Shown piece by piece: positions 9,702 through 18,784 of a stretch of DNA of 56,878 nucleotides; position 1 is the stretch's first letter; each line of letters begins with the position of its first letter. The DNA comes from JABFRJ01 sp033812735. GTDB lineage: Bacteria > Pseudomonadota > Alphaproteobacteria > Rhizobiales > Hyphomicrobiaceae. The position numbers and the translations under genes were made by a program. The notes under the pieces were generated by a model. It did not search any database, had not been told where the DNA came from, and saw only the letters and a list, made by a program, of their open reading frames with translations. The stretch is from positions 1 through 56,878 of the forward strand of contig JAPXTA010000012.1 in NCBI GenBank assembly GCA_033812735.1. Direction: 5' to 3'.

Positions 9702-10617
9702 GGCGATGGCTCCACTTCTTGTACACGACGGGGATCAACGACACGATTCCCAGCAACGTCAATGCAATGAGAATTTCCCGGGTGACGAGTGACTTCGGCG
9801 ACAGGGCGAGGGGACATAGGGCCGCCGCTTTGTTGGCCAGGCAGGCGGCTTGTTCGGCTTTGGCAGCGCTAACGATGCTGTCGAGGCCAGCCCCTATGGA
9901 GGCGAACGCGAAGGTCGCGGGGATGATGCCGAGAACGGTTGCGATCACGTACGTCCTGAGCGGAACGCCGAGAAGCGCTGCCGCGATATTGACAATGAAA
10001 AACGGGAATGCCGGGACGAGCCGCAGGAACAGAAGATAGCTCATCGCATCGCGGCGAAAACCTTCGACAAGGCGGGTCAGCGATGGGCCTGCTTTCGCCC
10101 GCAAGGTCTCGCCGAACGCCGTCCGAGCCACGAGAAACAGGATAACGGCGCCGATCGACGCGCCGACGACCGCGGCGGCACCGCCGACGAGCCAACCGAA
10201 CATCAAGCCGCCAGACAACGTTAGGATGAGGGCGCCCGGGACGGAGAGCGCGACCGCTGCGGCGTAGGCGGCGACATATCCGAGCAGCGAAACGAGCAGA
10301 TGCTCGGTGAGAAAGCCTTGAAATCGATCGCGGGCCGCGACGACGTTTTCGAGTGTCAGATGACGGTGCCAGCCATTGACGAGCACCAGTGCCAACAGGC
10401 TGGCGACGACCAGAAGGGGTACCAAGCGGTGCCAGACAGACCTTGGAGGCGCTATCGGCTTGGGGGCGGAGTCGGTAGCGCCAGATCGCTCCGGCAGCCC
10501 TTTTTCGTTCGGGACAGGCATGAGCGCCTTCGCGTTGGATTGCTCGGCAGTTCTCGGCATTGCTGATGGCGCCTTCGTCCGCAATTTACTTCGGTCAACA
10601 GGTGTTCGTGGCGCCAC
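9694..10617 (-). CDS. TVP38/TMEM64 (DedA/SNARE-associated) family membrane protein
   Basis: 307 residues: a ~55-residue polar N-terminus, then about six membrane segments starting at WHRLVPLLVVASLLALVLVNG. The family signature appears as GALILTLSGGLMFGWLVGG followed by FRRDAMSYLLFLRLVPAFPFFIVNIAAAL. Related proteins are lipid scramblase/flippase-like, but the role here is unknown. It overlaps the flavoprotein gene by 8 bases; a membrane protein of this family next to a MerA-like flavoprotein is a recurrent pairing. Starts further in (e.g. MPRTAEQ) are also possible. Confidence 0.85.
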   Translation of the reverse strand: MAPRTPVDRSKLRTKAPSAMPRTAEQSNAKALMPVPNEKGLPERSGATDSAPKPIAPPRSVWHRLVPLLVVASLLALVLVNGWHRHLTLENVVAARDRFQGFLTEHLLVSLLGYVAAYAAAVALSVPGALILTLSGGLMFGWLVGGAAAVVGASIGAVILFLVARTAFGETLRAKAGPSLTRLVEGFRRDAMSYLLFLRLVPAFPFFIVNIAAALLGVPLRTYVIATVLGIIPATFAFASIGAGLDSIVSAAKAEQAACLANKAAALCPLALSPKSLVTREILIALTLLGIVSLIPVVYKKWSHRHG

Positions 10618-10743
10618 GAGCCATCCGTTACAGTAAACATAGCGCGAACAGTCCCTGGAAACCCTGCAAAATAGACCGCCTCTCCGAGCTGTGAACAGTT
10701 TCGTGCGATCCGTGATCGGTCCCGCCGATGGTGCTTGGATGCG

Positions 10744-10771
10744 TTGACTTCGCCATAAGCGCTGATATAAA
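10744..10771 (+). promoter_or_regulatory. Probable sigma70-type promoter of rpmH-rnpA-yidC
   Basis: TTGACT at 10744-10749 and TATAAA at 10766-10771 are separated by 16 bases, a near-consensus pair. It would leave a ~145-base 5' leader before rpmH. It sits in a 306-base gap (10618-10923) with no credible gene. Confidence 0.6.
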
Positions 10772-10923
10772 CCGCCGCACTCACGATCAGCTTCCGTGAA
10801 TGTCAGCGCCGGTTCGGCAGTCCGGTTGCATCGACTTTTGTCGGTGAAACCAGTGACCCATCAGGTATTTAGGCATTTCGGGCCGATCCCAAACCGGCTT
10901 TAGAGATCAACGGAGACAGATCC

Positions 10924-11058
10924 GTGAAACGTACGTATCAACCGAGCAAGATCGTTCGCAAGCGCCGCCACGGCTTTCGCAAGCGCATGCAGACCGTCGG
11001 CGGCCGCCGTGTCCTTGCCCGTCGCCGGGCCAAGGGCCGTGCTCGCCTGTCGGCCTAA
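10924..11058 (+). CDS. rpmH: 50S ribosomal protein L34
   Basis: 44 residues starting at a GTG: MKRTYQPSKIVRKRRHGF at the N-terminus and an Arg/Lys-rich end, diagnostic of L34 (part of the large ribosomal subunit). A purine-rich GGAGA lies 5-10 bases upstream. It is followed by a GC hairpin (stem GCCGCG/CGCGGC at 11100-11121) and then rnpA, the standard bacterial order. The gene is shorter than typical gene-finder cut-offs. Confidence 0.98.
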   Translation: MKRTYQPSKIVRKRRHGFRKRMQTVGGRRVLARRRAKGRARLSA

Positions 11059-11160
11059 ACGCGCATTGGCCGTTTGATCGACTTTGCGACTTTTTGAACG
11101 CCGCGGGCACGTGCTCGCGGCTTCAATGCGTCTGGAGATCGCTCGCGGTTCGTGAACCCC

Positions 11161-11607
11161 ATGGAACTTGTCATCCTCAAGAAGCGGGCTGAGTTCCAAC
11201 GCGTTCGCGGTGGCCAACGCTGGAGCGGACGCGGCTTTCTGGCGGAAGGGAAGCGGCGCGAGATCGCTCAGGCAGACGGCGCGCCAGGAGACGGGGCACC
11301 AAGAGACGGGGCGCCGTCTTCGAACGTGACACGGTTCGGCTTTACGGTGAGCAAGAAGGTCGGCAAGGCGGTCGAGCGGAACCGGATCAAGAGGCGGCTC
11401 AAGGAGGCTCTGCGGCTGTTGCCGGCCGAGTTGGCACCTATCGCGACGGATGTCGTGGTGGTGGCGCGGAGACCTGCTCTCGACATGGATTTTGCGGATT
11501 TGACCGCCGACGTGCGAGCGGCCCTCGCCCGCCTCAAGACAGGCGGTCTTGCACAAGATGGACAGCGGAAGGGGCCGCGGCCATCGAAGCTGCCTACGAA
11601 ACGGTGA
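11161..11607 (+). CDS. rnpA: Ribonuclease P protein component with a repeat insert
   Basis: 148 residues from the ATG at 11161 (a GTG at 11152 adds three residues; neither has a well-placed ribosome-binding site). It is the protein subunit of RNase P, which matures tRNA 5' ends. The family core is TRFGFTVSKKVGKAVERNRIKRRLKEALR (shown in part: VERNRIKRRLKEA), with the RNR helix. Between the first strand and TRFGF is an unusual repeat of Gly-Ala-Pro units (11278-11322, 15-base period). It lies between rpmH and yidC, as usual. Confidence 0.95.
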   Translation: MELVILKKRAEFQRVRGGQRWSGRGFLAEGKRREIAQADGAPGDGAPRDGAPSSNVTRFGFTVSKKVGKAVERNRIKRRLKEALRLLPAELAPIATDVVVVARRPALDMDFADLTADVRAALARLKTGGLAQDGQRKGPRPSKLPTKR

Positions 11608-11721
11608 CGAGACCTTGACGCGGCGTGCGAGTGGCTTCAGGAAGCGCGTGCTCGCCGAGACAGCAACGGACGGCCCGGCGCCGCGCTACCAACGCCCTCA
11701 AGGGGCAGGGATGAGACGCCT

Positions 11722-13596
11722 ATGAATCAGGATCCCGAAACGCAACGCAATCTGTTGCTCGCGATCGCGTTGTCGCTTGCCGTTCTGATCGGTTGGCAGT
11801 TTCTTTACGTCGCGCCGCGCACCAAGCTCGAACAAGAACAGCGGCAGCTTCAGCAGCAGGCTGCCAAACAGACGGCGCCGCAGGCCCCGTCTGCACCCGG
11901 CCAGCCGGCAGCGGTTCCTCAATCGGGGGGACAGGCTCCCGCGCCGACCATCGCCGCCACACTCACACGCGCCGATGCGATCAAGGCGTCTCCGCGGGTC
12001 GCGATCTCCACACCGAACCTGATCGGCTCGATCAATCTGAAGGGCGGCACGATCGATGATCTGGCGCTCGCCAAATACCAGGAAGAACTGAAGCCGCAGA
12101 GCCCGAACGTGGTCCTGCTGTCGCCCGCCGCCGCGCCGCAGCCGTATTTCGTCGAGTTCGGTTGGGTGCCAGCGGTCGGCACGAACGCGCCCGTACCCGG
12201 ACCCGATACGGTTTGGACCGCGGCCAGCACGGCGCCGCTGTCGGTGGGTAAGCCTGCCGTTCTGACCTACAACAATGGGCAGGGCCTGGTCTTCCGCCGC
12301 ACGATCTCGGTCGACGACAAGTTCATGTTCACGATCAAGGACGAGGTCGAGAACAAGTCGGGCCGCGACGTCGCCCTGACGCCCTATGGCCGCATCTACC
12401 GCTTCGGCACGCCGAAGGTCGAGGGCTGGGCGATCCTGCACGAAGGCATGATCGGCTACATCGGCGACGACAAGCTGCAAGAGATCACATACGCGGATCT
12501 CACCAAGGAAGCCGACGCCAACCTCAAGGCCAAGAAGGCGGCGGAGGCGGCGAAGCGCTTCAAGCCGGCGACGGGCGGCTGGCTCGGTTTCACCGACAAA
12601 TATTGGTCCACCGCACTCGTTCCGCCGCAAAGCCAGCCGTTCGACGCGTCGTTCGAGACTCTCGGAAAGGCGGCGGGGCGGAACGAAGTTTTCTGGGCGA
12701 ACTATCAGCTGACGCCGCTCGTCGTTGCCAACGGCGAGACGAAAGGCGTGGAGAGCCGGATGTTCGGCGGCGCCAAGCAGGTGTCGACGATCGAGGCTTA
12801 CGGGAAGGATCTGGGCATCAGCCGTTTCGACATGATGGTCGACTGGGGCTGGTTCCACTTCATCACGCGGCCGCTCTTCTTCGTGCTCGACAAACTCTAC
12901 GGCTGGCTCGGCAACTTCGGCCTCGCCATCATGGCGCTGACGTTCATCGTCAAGCTCCTGTTCTTCCCGTTGCAGAACAAGAGCTATGAATCGATGGCGA
13001 AGATGAAGAAGCTGCAGCCGGAGATGGAGCGCATCAAAGAGCAGTACAAGGGCGACACCCAACGCCAACAGCAGGCGATGATGGAGCTCTACAAGACGCA
13101 GAAGATCAATCCGGCCGCCGGCTGCTTGCCCGTGCTCTTGCAGATTCCGGTGTTCTTCGCGCTCTACAAAGTTTTGTTCGTGACGATCGACATGCGTCAC
13201 GCGCCGTTCTACGGCTGGATCAAGGACCTCTCGGCGCCCGATCCGACGTCGATCTTCAACCTGTTCGGGCTACTGCCGTATGCAGTTCCCGAGTTCCTGC
13301 ACGTCGGCGTTTGGCCGCTGCTCATGGGCGTCACGATGTGGCTGCAAATGCAGCTCAACCCGCAGCAGCCGGACCCCCTGCAGCAGAAGATCTTCAACTG
13401 GATGCCCGTGATGTTCACGTTCATGCTGGCCTCGTTCCCGGCCGGGCTCGTGATCTACTGGGCTTGGTCAAACATTCTGTCGATCATCCAGCAGTACTAC
13501 ATCAACAAAAAGAACGGCGCCGAGATCCATCTCTGGAAGAACATTGGCGTCGAGAAGTGGCTTGCCAAGCTTGGTGGACGCGGGGCGAAGAGTTAG
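11722..13596 (+). CDS. yidC: Membrane protein insertase YidC
   Basis: 624 residues, the long Gram-negative form. TM1 is LLLAIALSLAVLIGWQFLYV, followed by a Gln/Pro/Ala-rich linker, the large periplasmic P1 domain (~90-370), and a five-helix insertase core from FITRPLFFVLDKLYGWLG. The core includes GLAIMALTFIVKLLFFPL, CLPVLLQIPVFFALYKVL and the final FMLASFPAGLVIYWAWSN. It inserts and folds inner-membrane proteins with or without SecYEG. A downstream hairpin probably ends the rpmH-rnpA-yidC unit. Confidence 0.98.
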   Translation: MNQDPETQRNLLLAIALSLAVLIGWQFLYVAPRTKLEQEQRQLQQQAAKQTAPQAPSAPGQPAAVPQSGGQAPAPTIAATLTRADAIKASPRVAISTPNLIGSINLKGGTIDDLALAKYQEELKPQSPNVVLLSPAAAPQPYFVEFGWVPAVGTNAPVPGPDTVWTAASTAPLSVGKPAVLTYNNGQGLVFRRTISVDDKFMFTIKDEVENKSGRDVALTPYGRIYRFGTPKVEGWAILHEGMIGYIGDDKLQEITYADLTKEADANLKAKKAAEAAKRFKPATGGWLGFTDKYWSTALVPPQSQPFDASFETLGKAAGRNEVFWANYQLTPLVVANGETKGVESRMFGGAKQVSTIEAYGKDLGISRFDMMVDWGWFHFITRPLFFVLDKLYGWLGNFGLAIMALTFIVKLLFFPLQNKSYESMAKMKKLQPEMERIKEQYKGDTQRQQQAMMELYKTQKINPAAGCLPVLLQIPVFFALYKVLFVTIDMRHAPFYGWIKDLSAPDPTSIFNLFGLLPYAVPEFLHVGVWPLLMGVTMWLQMQLNPQQPDPLQQKIFNWMPVMFTFMLASFPAGLVIYWAWSNILSIIQQYYINKKNGAEIHLWKNIGVEKWLAKLGGRGAKS

Positions 13597-13622
13597 CGGC
13601 CCCACGAGCTTGCGAACATGCG

Positions 13623-13652
13623 AACGCCGGAAACGTGAGTTTCCGGCGTTTT
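13623..13652 (+). terminator. Intrinsic terminator after yidC
   Basis: A perfect 12-bp stem, AACGCCGGAAAC (13623-13634) and GTTTCCGGCGTT (13639-13650), with a GTGA loop and a short T run. It lies between yidC and the convergent gene at 13705 and may stop both directions. Confidence 0.85.
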
Positions 13653-13704
13653 GCGTTTCCAACTTGGATTTGGCCTTTGATGGGCGCCGCCCGCCGCAAC
13701 ACGC

Positions 13705-14145
13705 TCAATCGCAGCCGGCGATACACTGGATACCCGCGGCCAATTCCTTGGCCTTCGACGGCTGGAGGGGTTTCGGCGCGGGCTCCGTCGCGAAGGAGGT
13801 GTCGACGTCGGCCTCGTCCTTTCGGGTTTCGCCGTTTTCAGCGAGAATCCGGTCGGCTCTTTCCTGCAGTTCTTTCGTGCGCGGGCTGACGTTCAGATTT
13901 GCGAGAGGATCGGCTGTCTTGTCCTGCCGGTCGGCGGAGGCGACTTGCTGTTCGGGCGCGGCGGCCGGGGGCGCGTTGCGCGCGACGGCGGCGGTAGCGG
14001 GGGCTGCAGCCGCACCACCGACAACGACACTACGGAGTTTCGATTTTGCTTCGACCGGTTCAAACGGAGACGACCCGATCGTCGCTGCGACAGCGATCGT
14101 ACTTGCTAACGAAAATGCTTTGACCGTCGCGACGGCAGTACGCAT
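13705..14145 (-). CDS. Small secreted hypothetical protein
   Basis: 146 residues with a signal peptide (AFSLASTIAVAATIGSSPFEPVEA, shown here as its extent ~10-33). An Ala/Pro-rich linker and a charged helical C-terminal half follow, with two cysteines at the very end (IQCIAGCD). I recognise no family. It is probably periplasmic or surface exposed. It faces yidC across the terminator and is not coupled to the MarR gene behind it. Confidence 0.65.
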   Translation of the reverse strand: MRTAVATVKAFSLASTIAVAATIGSSPFEPVEAKSKLRSVVVGGAAAAPATAAVARNAPPAAAPEQQVASADRQDKTADPLANLNVSPRTKELQERADRILAENGETRKDEADVDTSFATEPAPKPLQPSKAKELAAGIQCIAGCD

Positions 14146-14234
14146 TGACGCAGTCTCCCGGCTGAAGAGCGCTCTGGCGGCACATCTTCGCAGCGGGGTC
14201 CTAACAGTGGCTTAACGGCGCACCCGAGATCGAC

Positions 14235-14705
14235 TTACTCGGCGGCGCCTTCTTGCGGCGTCATGCGGCCGAGCGCATCGACGATCACGGCAAGGTCCTC
14301 GAGGAACTGCTCGCGCTTCTTCTCGGGGAGGCTCTCGAGGATCCGCTCGTCGACCTTGCGGGAAACCGGCTCGGCGACCTTCAGCATGCGGCGGCCTTCT
14401 TCGGTCAGTCGAACCGCATAGGCCCGTGCATCTTCCCGGGTCCGGCGGCGCTGAAGCAGCCCCTTTTTCATCATGCGCCGCACGATATCGGCGAGGGTGC
14501 TACGATCAATTCCGGTACGTTCTACCAAGCCGGTCTGGCTGACGCCCTCGTTCGCGGAGACAGTCGCGAGAACGGCGTACTGGCGGGGCGTCAGGTCGCC
14601 CACTTGCATTTCAGCATAGAAAACCTCTCCAGCGCACTGCCCCGCGCGGTGCAGCAGGTGAATCGGTGAGCGGGCCAAGCGGTCCGGCTTTTCTTCGCGT
14701 TTCAT
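14235..14705 (-). CDS. MarR family transcriptional regulator
   Basis: 156 residues with the winged-helix MarR fold: LTPRQYAVLATVSANEGVSQTGLVERTGIDRSTLADIVRR spans the recognition helix (~36-75), followed by the wing RRRTREDARAYAVRLTEEGRR. MarR proteins are dimeric repressors relieved by small aromatic ligands. The ligand and target are unknown. The 228-base upstream gap (14706-14933) is AT-richer and contains TGAAAC and GTTTCA half-sites ~45 bases apart, which may be part of its own control region. Confidence 0.9.
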   Translation of the reverse strand: MKREEKPDRLARSPIHLLHRAGQCAGEVFYAEMQVGDLTPRQYAVLATVSANEGVSQTGLVERTGIDRSTLADIVRRMMKKGLLQRRRTREDARAYAVRLTEEGRRMLKVAEPVSRKVDERILESLPEKKREQFLEDLAVIVDALGRMTPQEGAAE

Positions 14706-14933
14706 GTTCGCCTTGCTTTTCGATGGGTCTGTCCCTGGAGCAGGCGCTCCATGCTACCTGAAACGAAAGAGCGCCTGAAGACAGAACGTCCAATTCATAA
14801 AAACTGTTTCATATGCGAAGGTCCAATCAAAAGGGAGCGGTAATTACGCCAGATGTGAAAATGGCTTCTGCCTGGTGAGAAATTGTGCGAAACCGACACA
14901 ACAACTCATTAGTGTATGCATTGAGCGACTGAC

Positions 14934-15536
14934 TTATGTCTCTTGCCGCGTGTGCCGCTTGATCAGCCCAACCTGGGCGATCATAAATACGGCGGTCAGG
15001 GGGATGATCCCGAGCACTTTGAAGTTCACCCAGGTGGGCTCCGACATCGTGCGCCAAATCAGCTCGTTCAGGCCTGCCATCACGACAAAGAAGCCGATCC
15101 AGCGCATCGTGAGCTTACGCCACCCTTCGTCCGTCAGATCAAAGGCCTGACCGAGGACGGTCTTGAGAAACGGCTTGTTCCTCGCGAGGCCAATGGCCAG
15201 AACGCCAGCGAACAAGAGGTTCACCGCGGTCGGCTTCATCTTGATGAAGCGCGGGTCGTCCAACAGAAACGTCAGGGCGCCGAACAGCAGCACGATGACC
15301 GTCGTGACCATCAGCATCGGCGTGACACGGCCAAACATCACGCGGGCGGCAACCAGCGAGGCCAGCGTAGCCGCCATCAGAACAGCGGTTGCCGGTTTGA
15401 TGCCGAACTTGGCGTAGGCACCGAAGAATAGGACGAGCGGCGCCAAGTCTATCAGAAACTTGGCCAAAGACGGCTGCTCTTCCGGCGGCGCAGCCTGAGG
15501 TACGGCTTTGCCACGGTCGTGTTCTTGATCGGACAT
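14934..15536 (-). CDS. yciB: Inner-membrane-spanning protein YciB / septation protein A
   Basis: 200 residues with about five membrane helices and the classic YciB signatures: LAPLVLFFGAYAKFGI, FIKMKPTAVNLLFAGVLA, LGQAFDLTDEGWRKLTMRW and LNELIWRTMSEPTWVNFKV. The family affects cell envelope integrity and septation. It lies 24 bases downstream of a second, divergent YciB-like gene, forming a tandem pair behind ftsY. The canonical motifs make this the orthologue of the usual single copy. Confidence 0.93.
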   Translation of the reverse strand: MSDQEHDRGKAVPQAAPPEEQPSLAKFLIDLAPLVLFFGAYAKFGIKPATAVLMAATLASLVAARVMFGRVTPMLMVTTVIVLLFGALTFLLDDPRFIKMKPTAVNLLFAGVLAIGLARNKPFLKTVLGQAFDLTDEGWRKLTMRWIGFFVVMAGLNELIWRTMSEPTWVNFKVLGIIPLTAVFMIAQVGLIKRHTRQET

Positions 15537-15560
15537 TCGGAGGTCTGCTCCCGTCCCGGC

Positions 15561-16256
15561 TCAGCCGGCCTTCGTCTCGTTCGAAGCCGGCGCGCCGTCG
15601 CCATGCACGACGATCGTACGTGGTTCGGGAAGACGATACTTCTGCATCAGGCGGATCTGCCAGACCAAGTAGAGCGACGTCAGGGGCATCACGATGAACA
15701 GCTTGAAGATCATCCAGATGTCCAGGCCGGTCAGCTCAGGCTTTTTCAGCATCCACATGATCGCAGATGGCGTCGGGATGTGAGCGCTGGCGAAACCGAG
15801 ACGCACCGCCTCGTTGGCCACTGCCGTCACGAGGAAGAAGATCGCGACGTTGCGCGTCAACTGATGCCAGCCATGGTCGGTATAGTAGAACGTCTTGCCG
15901 AAGACGAACTCGAAGAAGTACTTCTTGCGCATCAAGCCGACGAACAGCAGAACGGCCACCAACGCATTGAAAACGGTGACCTTTATTTGAACCCACATGG
16001 GGTCGCCGGTCACCAGGGTCAGCACTCCGAACACGATCGTGACCGCACCGGCGATAAACGGCATGATTGGGGGGCGGCGGAACACGATCAGCGACGCGAT
16101 CAGCGCCAACGCCGTGGTGATCAGCAGCGACCAGACGCCAGCCTTGACGCCAAAGGCGAAGTTCACGACGAACATCGTGAAGATGGGGCCGAGCTCGCTC
16201 AGAATGTTGAGGGTCTGTTCGGCATTGAACGGATAGACACGACGCAGAGCGCTCAT
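15561..16256 (-). CDS. Second, divergent YciB-like membrane protein
   Basis: 231 residues, recognisably YciB-like: LSELGPIFTMFVVNFAFGVK, MWVQIKVTVFNALVAVLLFVG, FGKTFYYTDHGWHQLTRNVA and ANEAVRLGF align with the canonical blocks. Key residues differ: the KMKPTAVN block reads QIKVTVFN, and LTDEGW reads YTDHGW. It has an extra segment before the last helix and a 20-residue polar tail. It follows ftsY by 57 bases in the same direction and precedes canonical yciB. It is either a subfunctionalised paralogue or a partner protein. Confidence 0.85.
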   Translation of the reverse strand: MSALRRVYPFNAEQTLNILSELGPIFTMFVVNFAFGVKAGVWSLLITTALALIASLIVFRRPPIMPFIAGAVTIVFGVLTLVTGDPMWVQIKVTVFNALVAVLLFVGLMRKKYFFEFVFGKTFYYTDHGWHQLTRNVAIFFLVTAVANEAVRLGFASAHIPTPSAIMWMLKKPELTGLDIWMIFKLFIVMPLTSLYLVWQIRLMQKYRLPEPRTIVVHGDGAPASNETKAG

Positions 16257-16313
16257 TCCCTTCTTTTCCCTTCCGTACCGGCCGGTCGACCGGCACGTCC
16301 CCTCGGTATTGTC

Positions 16314-17471
16314 TTAACTCAACGCAATGGCGCGCGCAAAGTCGCCCGCGTCGAACGGCTGCAGGTCGTCGATACCCTCACCCACACCAATAGCATGGAT
16401 CGGGAGGCCGAACTTGGCCGAAATTGCGACAAGGATGCCTCCCCGCGCCGTTCCATCCAATTTGGTCATTACCAATCCGGTAACGCCCGCCCTATCCCTG
16501 AATACATCCACCTGGTTAAGAGCGTTTTGACCGGTCGTGGCGTCCAACACAAGTAAGACGTCGTGAGGAGCGGTCGAATCGATTTTTTTGATCACGCGGA
16601 CGACCTTCTCGAGTTCGTCCATCAGTGCCGCTTTGTTCTGTAGACGCCCTGCCGTGTCGATTAGGAGGATGTCGGCTCCCGCCGCCTTCGCCTCCGACAG
16701 AGCATCGAATGCGAGGCCGGCGGCGTCGGCGCCTTCCGGGCGAGTTACGACCGGTGCGCCCGACCGCTCTCCCCAAACCTGCAATTGTGCGACGGCTGCG
16801 GCGCGGAAGGTATCGCCTGCGGCGATGACGACTTTCTTGCCCTCGCGGCCATACTTGGCGGCGAGCTTGCCGATCGTCGTCGTCTTGCCGGTGCCGTTGA
16901 CGCCGACGAACAGGATGACATGCGGTTTGCGGGCGACGTCCAAAACCAATGGCTTGGCGACAGGGGCAAGAACGCTCTCGACTTCGGTTGCGAGGACCTG
17001 GCGAACCTCATCTGGGGTGATCGTCTTGTCGTAGCGCGTCTTTTTCAGCGTCGACGCGATGCGCTCGGAGGTCTCGAGGCCAAGGTCCGCCTGGATCAGG
17101 AGATCTTCAAGGTCATCGAGTGTTGCGGCATCGAGCTTGCGCTTGGTGAAGACGCTGGAGATGCCATCGGTCAATTTGCTCGATGTCTTCGAGAGACCGG
17201 ATTTCAGACGTTGGAACCAGCCGCCCTTCGCAAGTGGCGGTTCCGGTGCGGTCTCGACGACGGTCTGAGCAGCCGCATGCGCGACGGCTGGTGCGGCGGT
17301 CGCGGCTTCTGCTTCAGCTTCGGCCGGGCCCGGCGGCGGCGCTTGTGGTTCTGCGGCGGGGGCGGCAAGCTCGTCGGCGCGCACGGACGGGGGTACCGCC
17401 TCGACCGGCTTGTCGGAGCGACCGAACAGGCGGCCGAACAGGCCCCGCGGTTTGTCTTTATCGGTGCTCAA
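16314..17471 (-). CDS. ftsY: Signal recognition particle receptor FtsY
   Basis: 385 residues. The N-terminal ~95 residues are acidic and Ala/Pro-rich, a membrane-targeting A region. The N domain (KGGWFQRLKSGLSKTSSKL onward) precedes the GTPase G domain with FVGVNGTGKTTTIGKLA (P-loop), GDTFRAAAVAQL, LIDTAGRLQNK and MTKLDGTARGG. It docks ribosome-SRP complexes at SecYEG. Its start overlaps the mtaB stop by 4 bases (ATGA), the coupling seen in many Hyphomicrobiales. Confidence 0.97.
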   Translation of the reverse strand: MSTDKDKPRGLFGRLFGRSDKPVEAVPPSVRADELAAPAAEPQAPPPGPAEAEAEAATAAPAVAHAAAQTVVETAPEPPLAKGGWFQRLKSGLSKTSSKLTDGISSVFTKRKLDAATLDDLEDLLIQADLGLETSERIASTLKKTRYDKTITPDEVRQVLATEVESVLAPVAKPLVLDVARKPHVILFVGVNGTGKTTTIGKLAAKYGREGKKVVIAAGDTFRAAAVAQLQVWGERSGAPVVTRPEGADAAGLAFDALSEAKAAGADILLIDTAGRLQNKAALMDELEKVVRVIKKIDSTAPHDVLLVLDATTGQNALNQVDVFRDRAGVTGLVMTKLDGTARGGILVAISAKFGLPIHAIGVGEGIDDLQPFDAGDFARAIALS

Positions 17472-18784
17472 ACGACTTCCTCACCAATCAATTCATTGGG
17501 CGTCGCGCCCGTGATGCGCGCTCTTACGATCTCGCCGCGCTTGCCCGCAAGGACAACTCCGGAAAAATCGCCGGCGCGTGCACGGTCCGGCGTCTCCTGG
17601 AGCACATCGAGCGTGCGGCCCACCTGAGACGACAGGTGTGAGGCAAGACGACGCTGGCCGGCGAGGCGCAGTCGCGCCGCACGTTCCTTCGCGACGGTAT
17701 TCGGGATCTGCGGCATGTGAGCCGCCGGCGTTCCGGTACGCGGGGAAAATGGGAAGACATGCAAATATGTCAACCCGCACTCGTCGACGATCCGCAGCGA
17801 GTTGTCGAACATCGCGTCGGTCTCGGTCGGAAATCCGGCGATCAGATCGGCGCCGAAGACCACGTCGGGGCGAAGGCGGCGTGCCTCATCGCAAAAGCGG
17901 ATGGCGTCGGCGCGCAGATGCCGCCGCTTCATCCGCTTGAGGATCATGTCGTCGCCGGCCTGCAACGAGAGGTGCAGATGCGGCATCAAGCGTGGCTCCT
18001 CTGCGAGCGCTCGCATCAAATCGGCATCGGCCTCGACCTGATCGATCGACGACAGGCGCAGCCGCGGCAAGTCCGGCACATGCTTCAAGATCTGCCTGAC
18101 GAGCTTGCCAAGGCGCGGGGTATTGGGGAGATCGGCGCCGTAGGAGGTCATGTCGACGCCGGTCAGCACGACTTCCTTCGTGCCTGTCTCGACCAACCGG
18201 CGGATCTCGCTCACGACCTCTCCCGCCGGAACCGAACGCGAGGGCCCGCGACCAAAGGGAATGATGCAGAAGGTGCAGCGGTGATCGCAGCCGTTCTGAA
18301 CCTGCACGTAGGCGCGGACGCGCTTGCCGAATCCCGGCAGCAGATGGCCCGCTGTTTCGCGCACGCTCATGATATCGTCGATCTGCACGCGCGCGCTGCC
18401 ATCGAGCGAGAGGCCCGCGAAGGTCTCCGGCTTCAACTTCGAATGGTTGCCGACGACATGATCGACCTCCGGCATGGCGGCGAAATGCGCGGTCTCGGTT
18501 TGCGCCGCGCAGCCGGTGACTATCAGGCGTGCGGCCGGATTTTCGCGGCGCAACTTGCGGATCCTCTGCCGCGCCTGGGCGACGGCTTCGGCGGTGACGG
18601 CACAGGTGTTGACGATGATCGCGTCGTCGAGCCCCGCCGCCGCCGCATGCGCGCGGACGATCTCGCTCTCGTAGGCATTGAGGCGGCAGCCGAGCGTGAC
18701 GACACGCGGGCCGGCGTCGGCCGCGCTCGCTTCGGGCGCCGGGCCGGCCTCGTCGCGGTCAGCAAGGGGCACGGGGTGAGACAT
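17468..18784 (-). CDS. mtaB: tRNA (t6A37) 2-methylthiotransferase MtaB
   Basis: About 438 residues from the ATG at 18784 (MSHPVPLADRDE); an in-frame ATG at 18895 would add a basic, low-complexity stretch and is less likely. It is a radical-SAM methylthiotransferase forming ms2t6A in ANN-decoding tRNAs. The UPF0004 domain has TLGCRLNAYES, NTCAVTAEA and VTGCAAQ (three Fe-S cysteines). The radical SAM core has the CxxxCxxC motif in NGCDHRCTFCIIPFGRG, and a C-terminal TRAM-like domain follows. Translationally coupled to ftsY. Confidence 0.95.
   Translation of the reverse strand: MSHPVPLADRDEAGPAPEASAADAGPRVVTLGCRLNAYESEIVRAHAAAAGLDDAIIVNTCAVTAEAVAQARQRIRKLRRENPAARLIVTGCAAQTETAHFAAMPEVDHVVGNHSKLKPETFAGLSLDGSARVQIDDIMSVRETAGHLLPGFGKRVRAYVQVQNGCDHRCTFCIIPFGRGPSRSVPAGEVVSEIRRLVETGTKEVVLTGVDMTSYGADLPNTPRLGKLVRQILKHVPDLPRLRLSSIDQVEADADLMRALAEEPRLMPHLHLSLQAGDDMILKRMKRRHLRADAIRFCDEARRLRPDVVFGADLIAGFPTETDAMFDNSLRIVDECGLTYLHVFPFSPRTGTPAAHMPQIPNTVAKERAARLRLAGQRRLASHLSSQVGRTLDVLQETPDRARAGDFSGVVLAGKRGEIVRARITGATPNELIGEEVV

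Noticed and set aside
11698..13200. A 500-codon reverse frame
   Set aside because: Antisense to yidC, with no motif.
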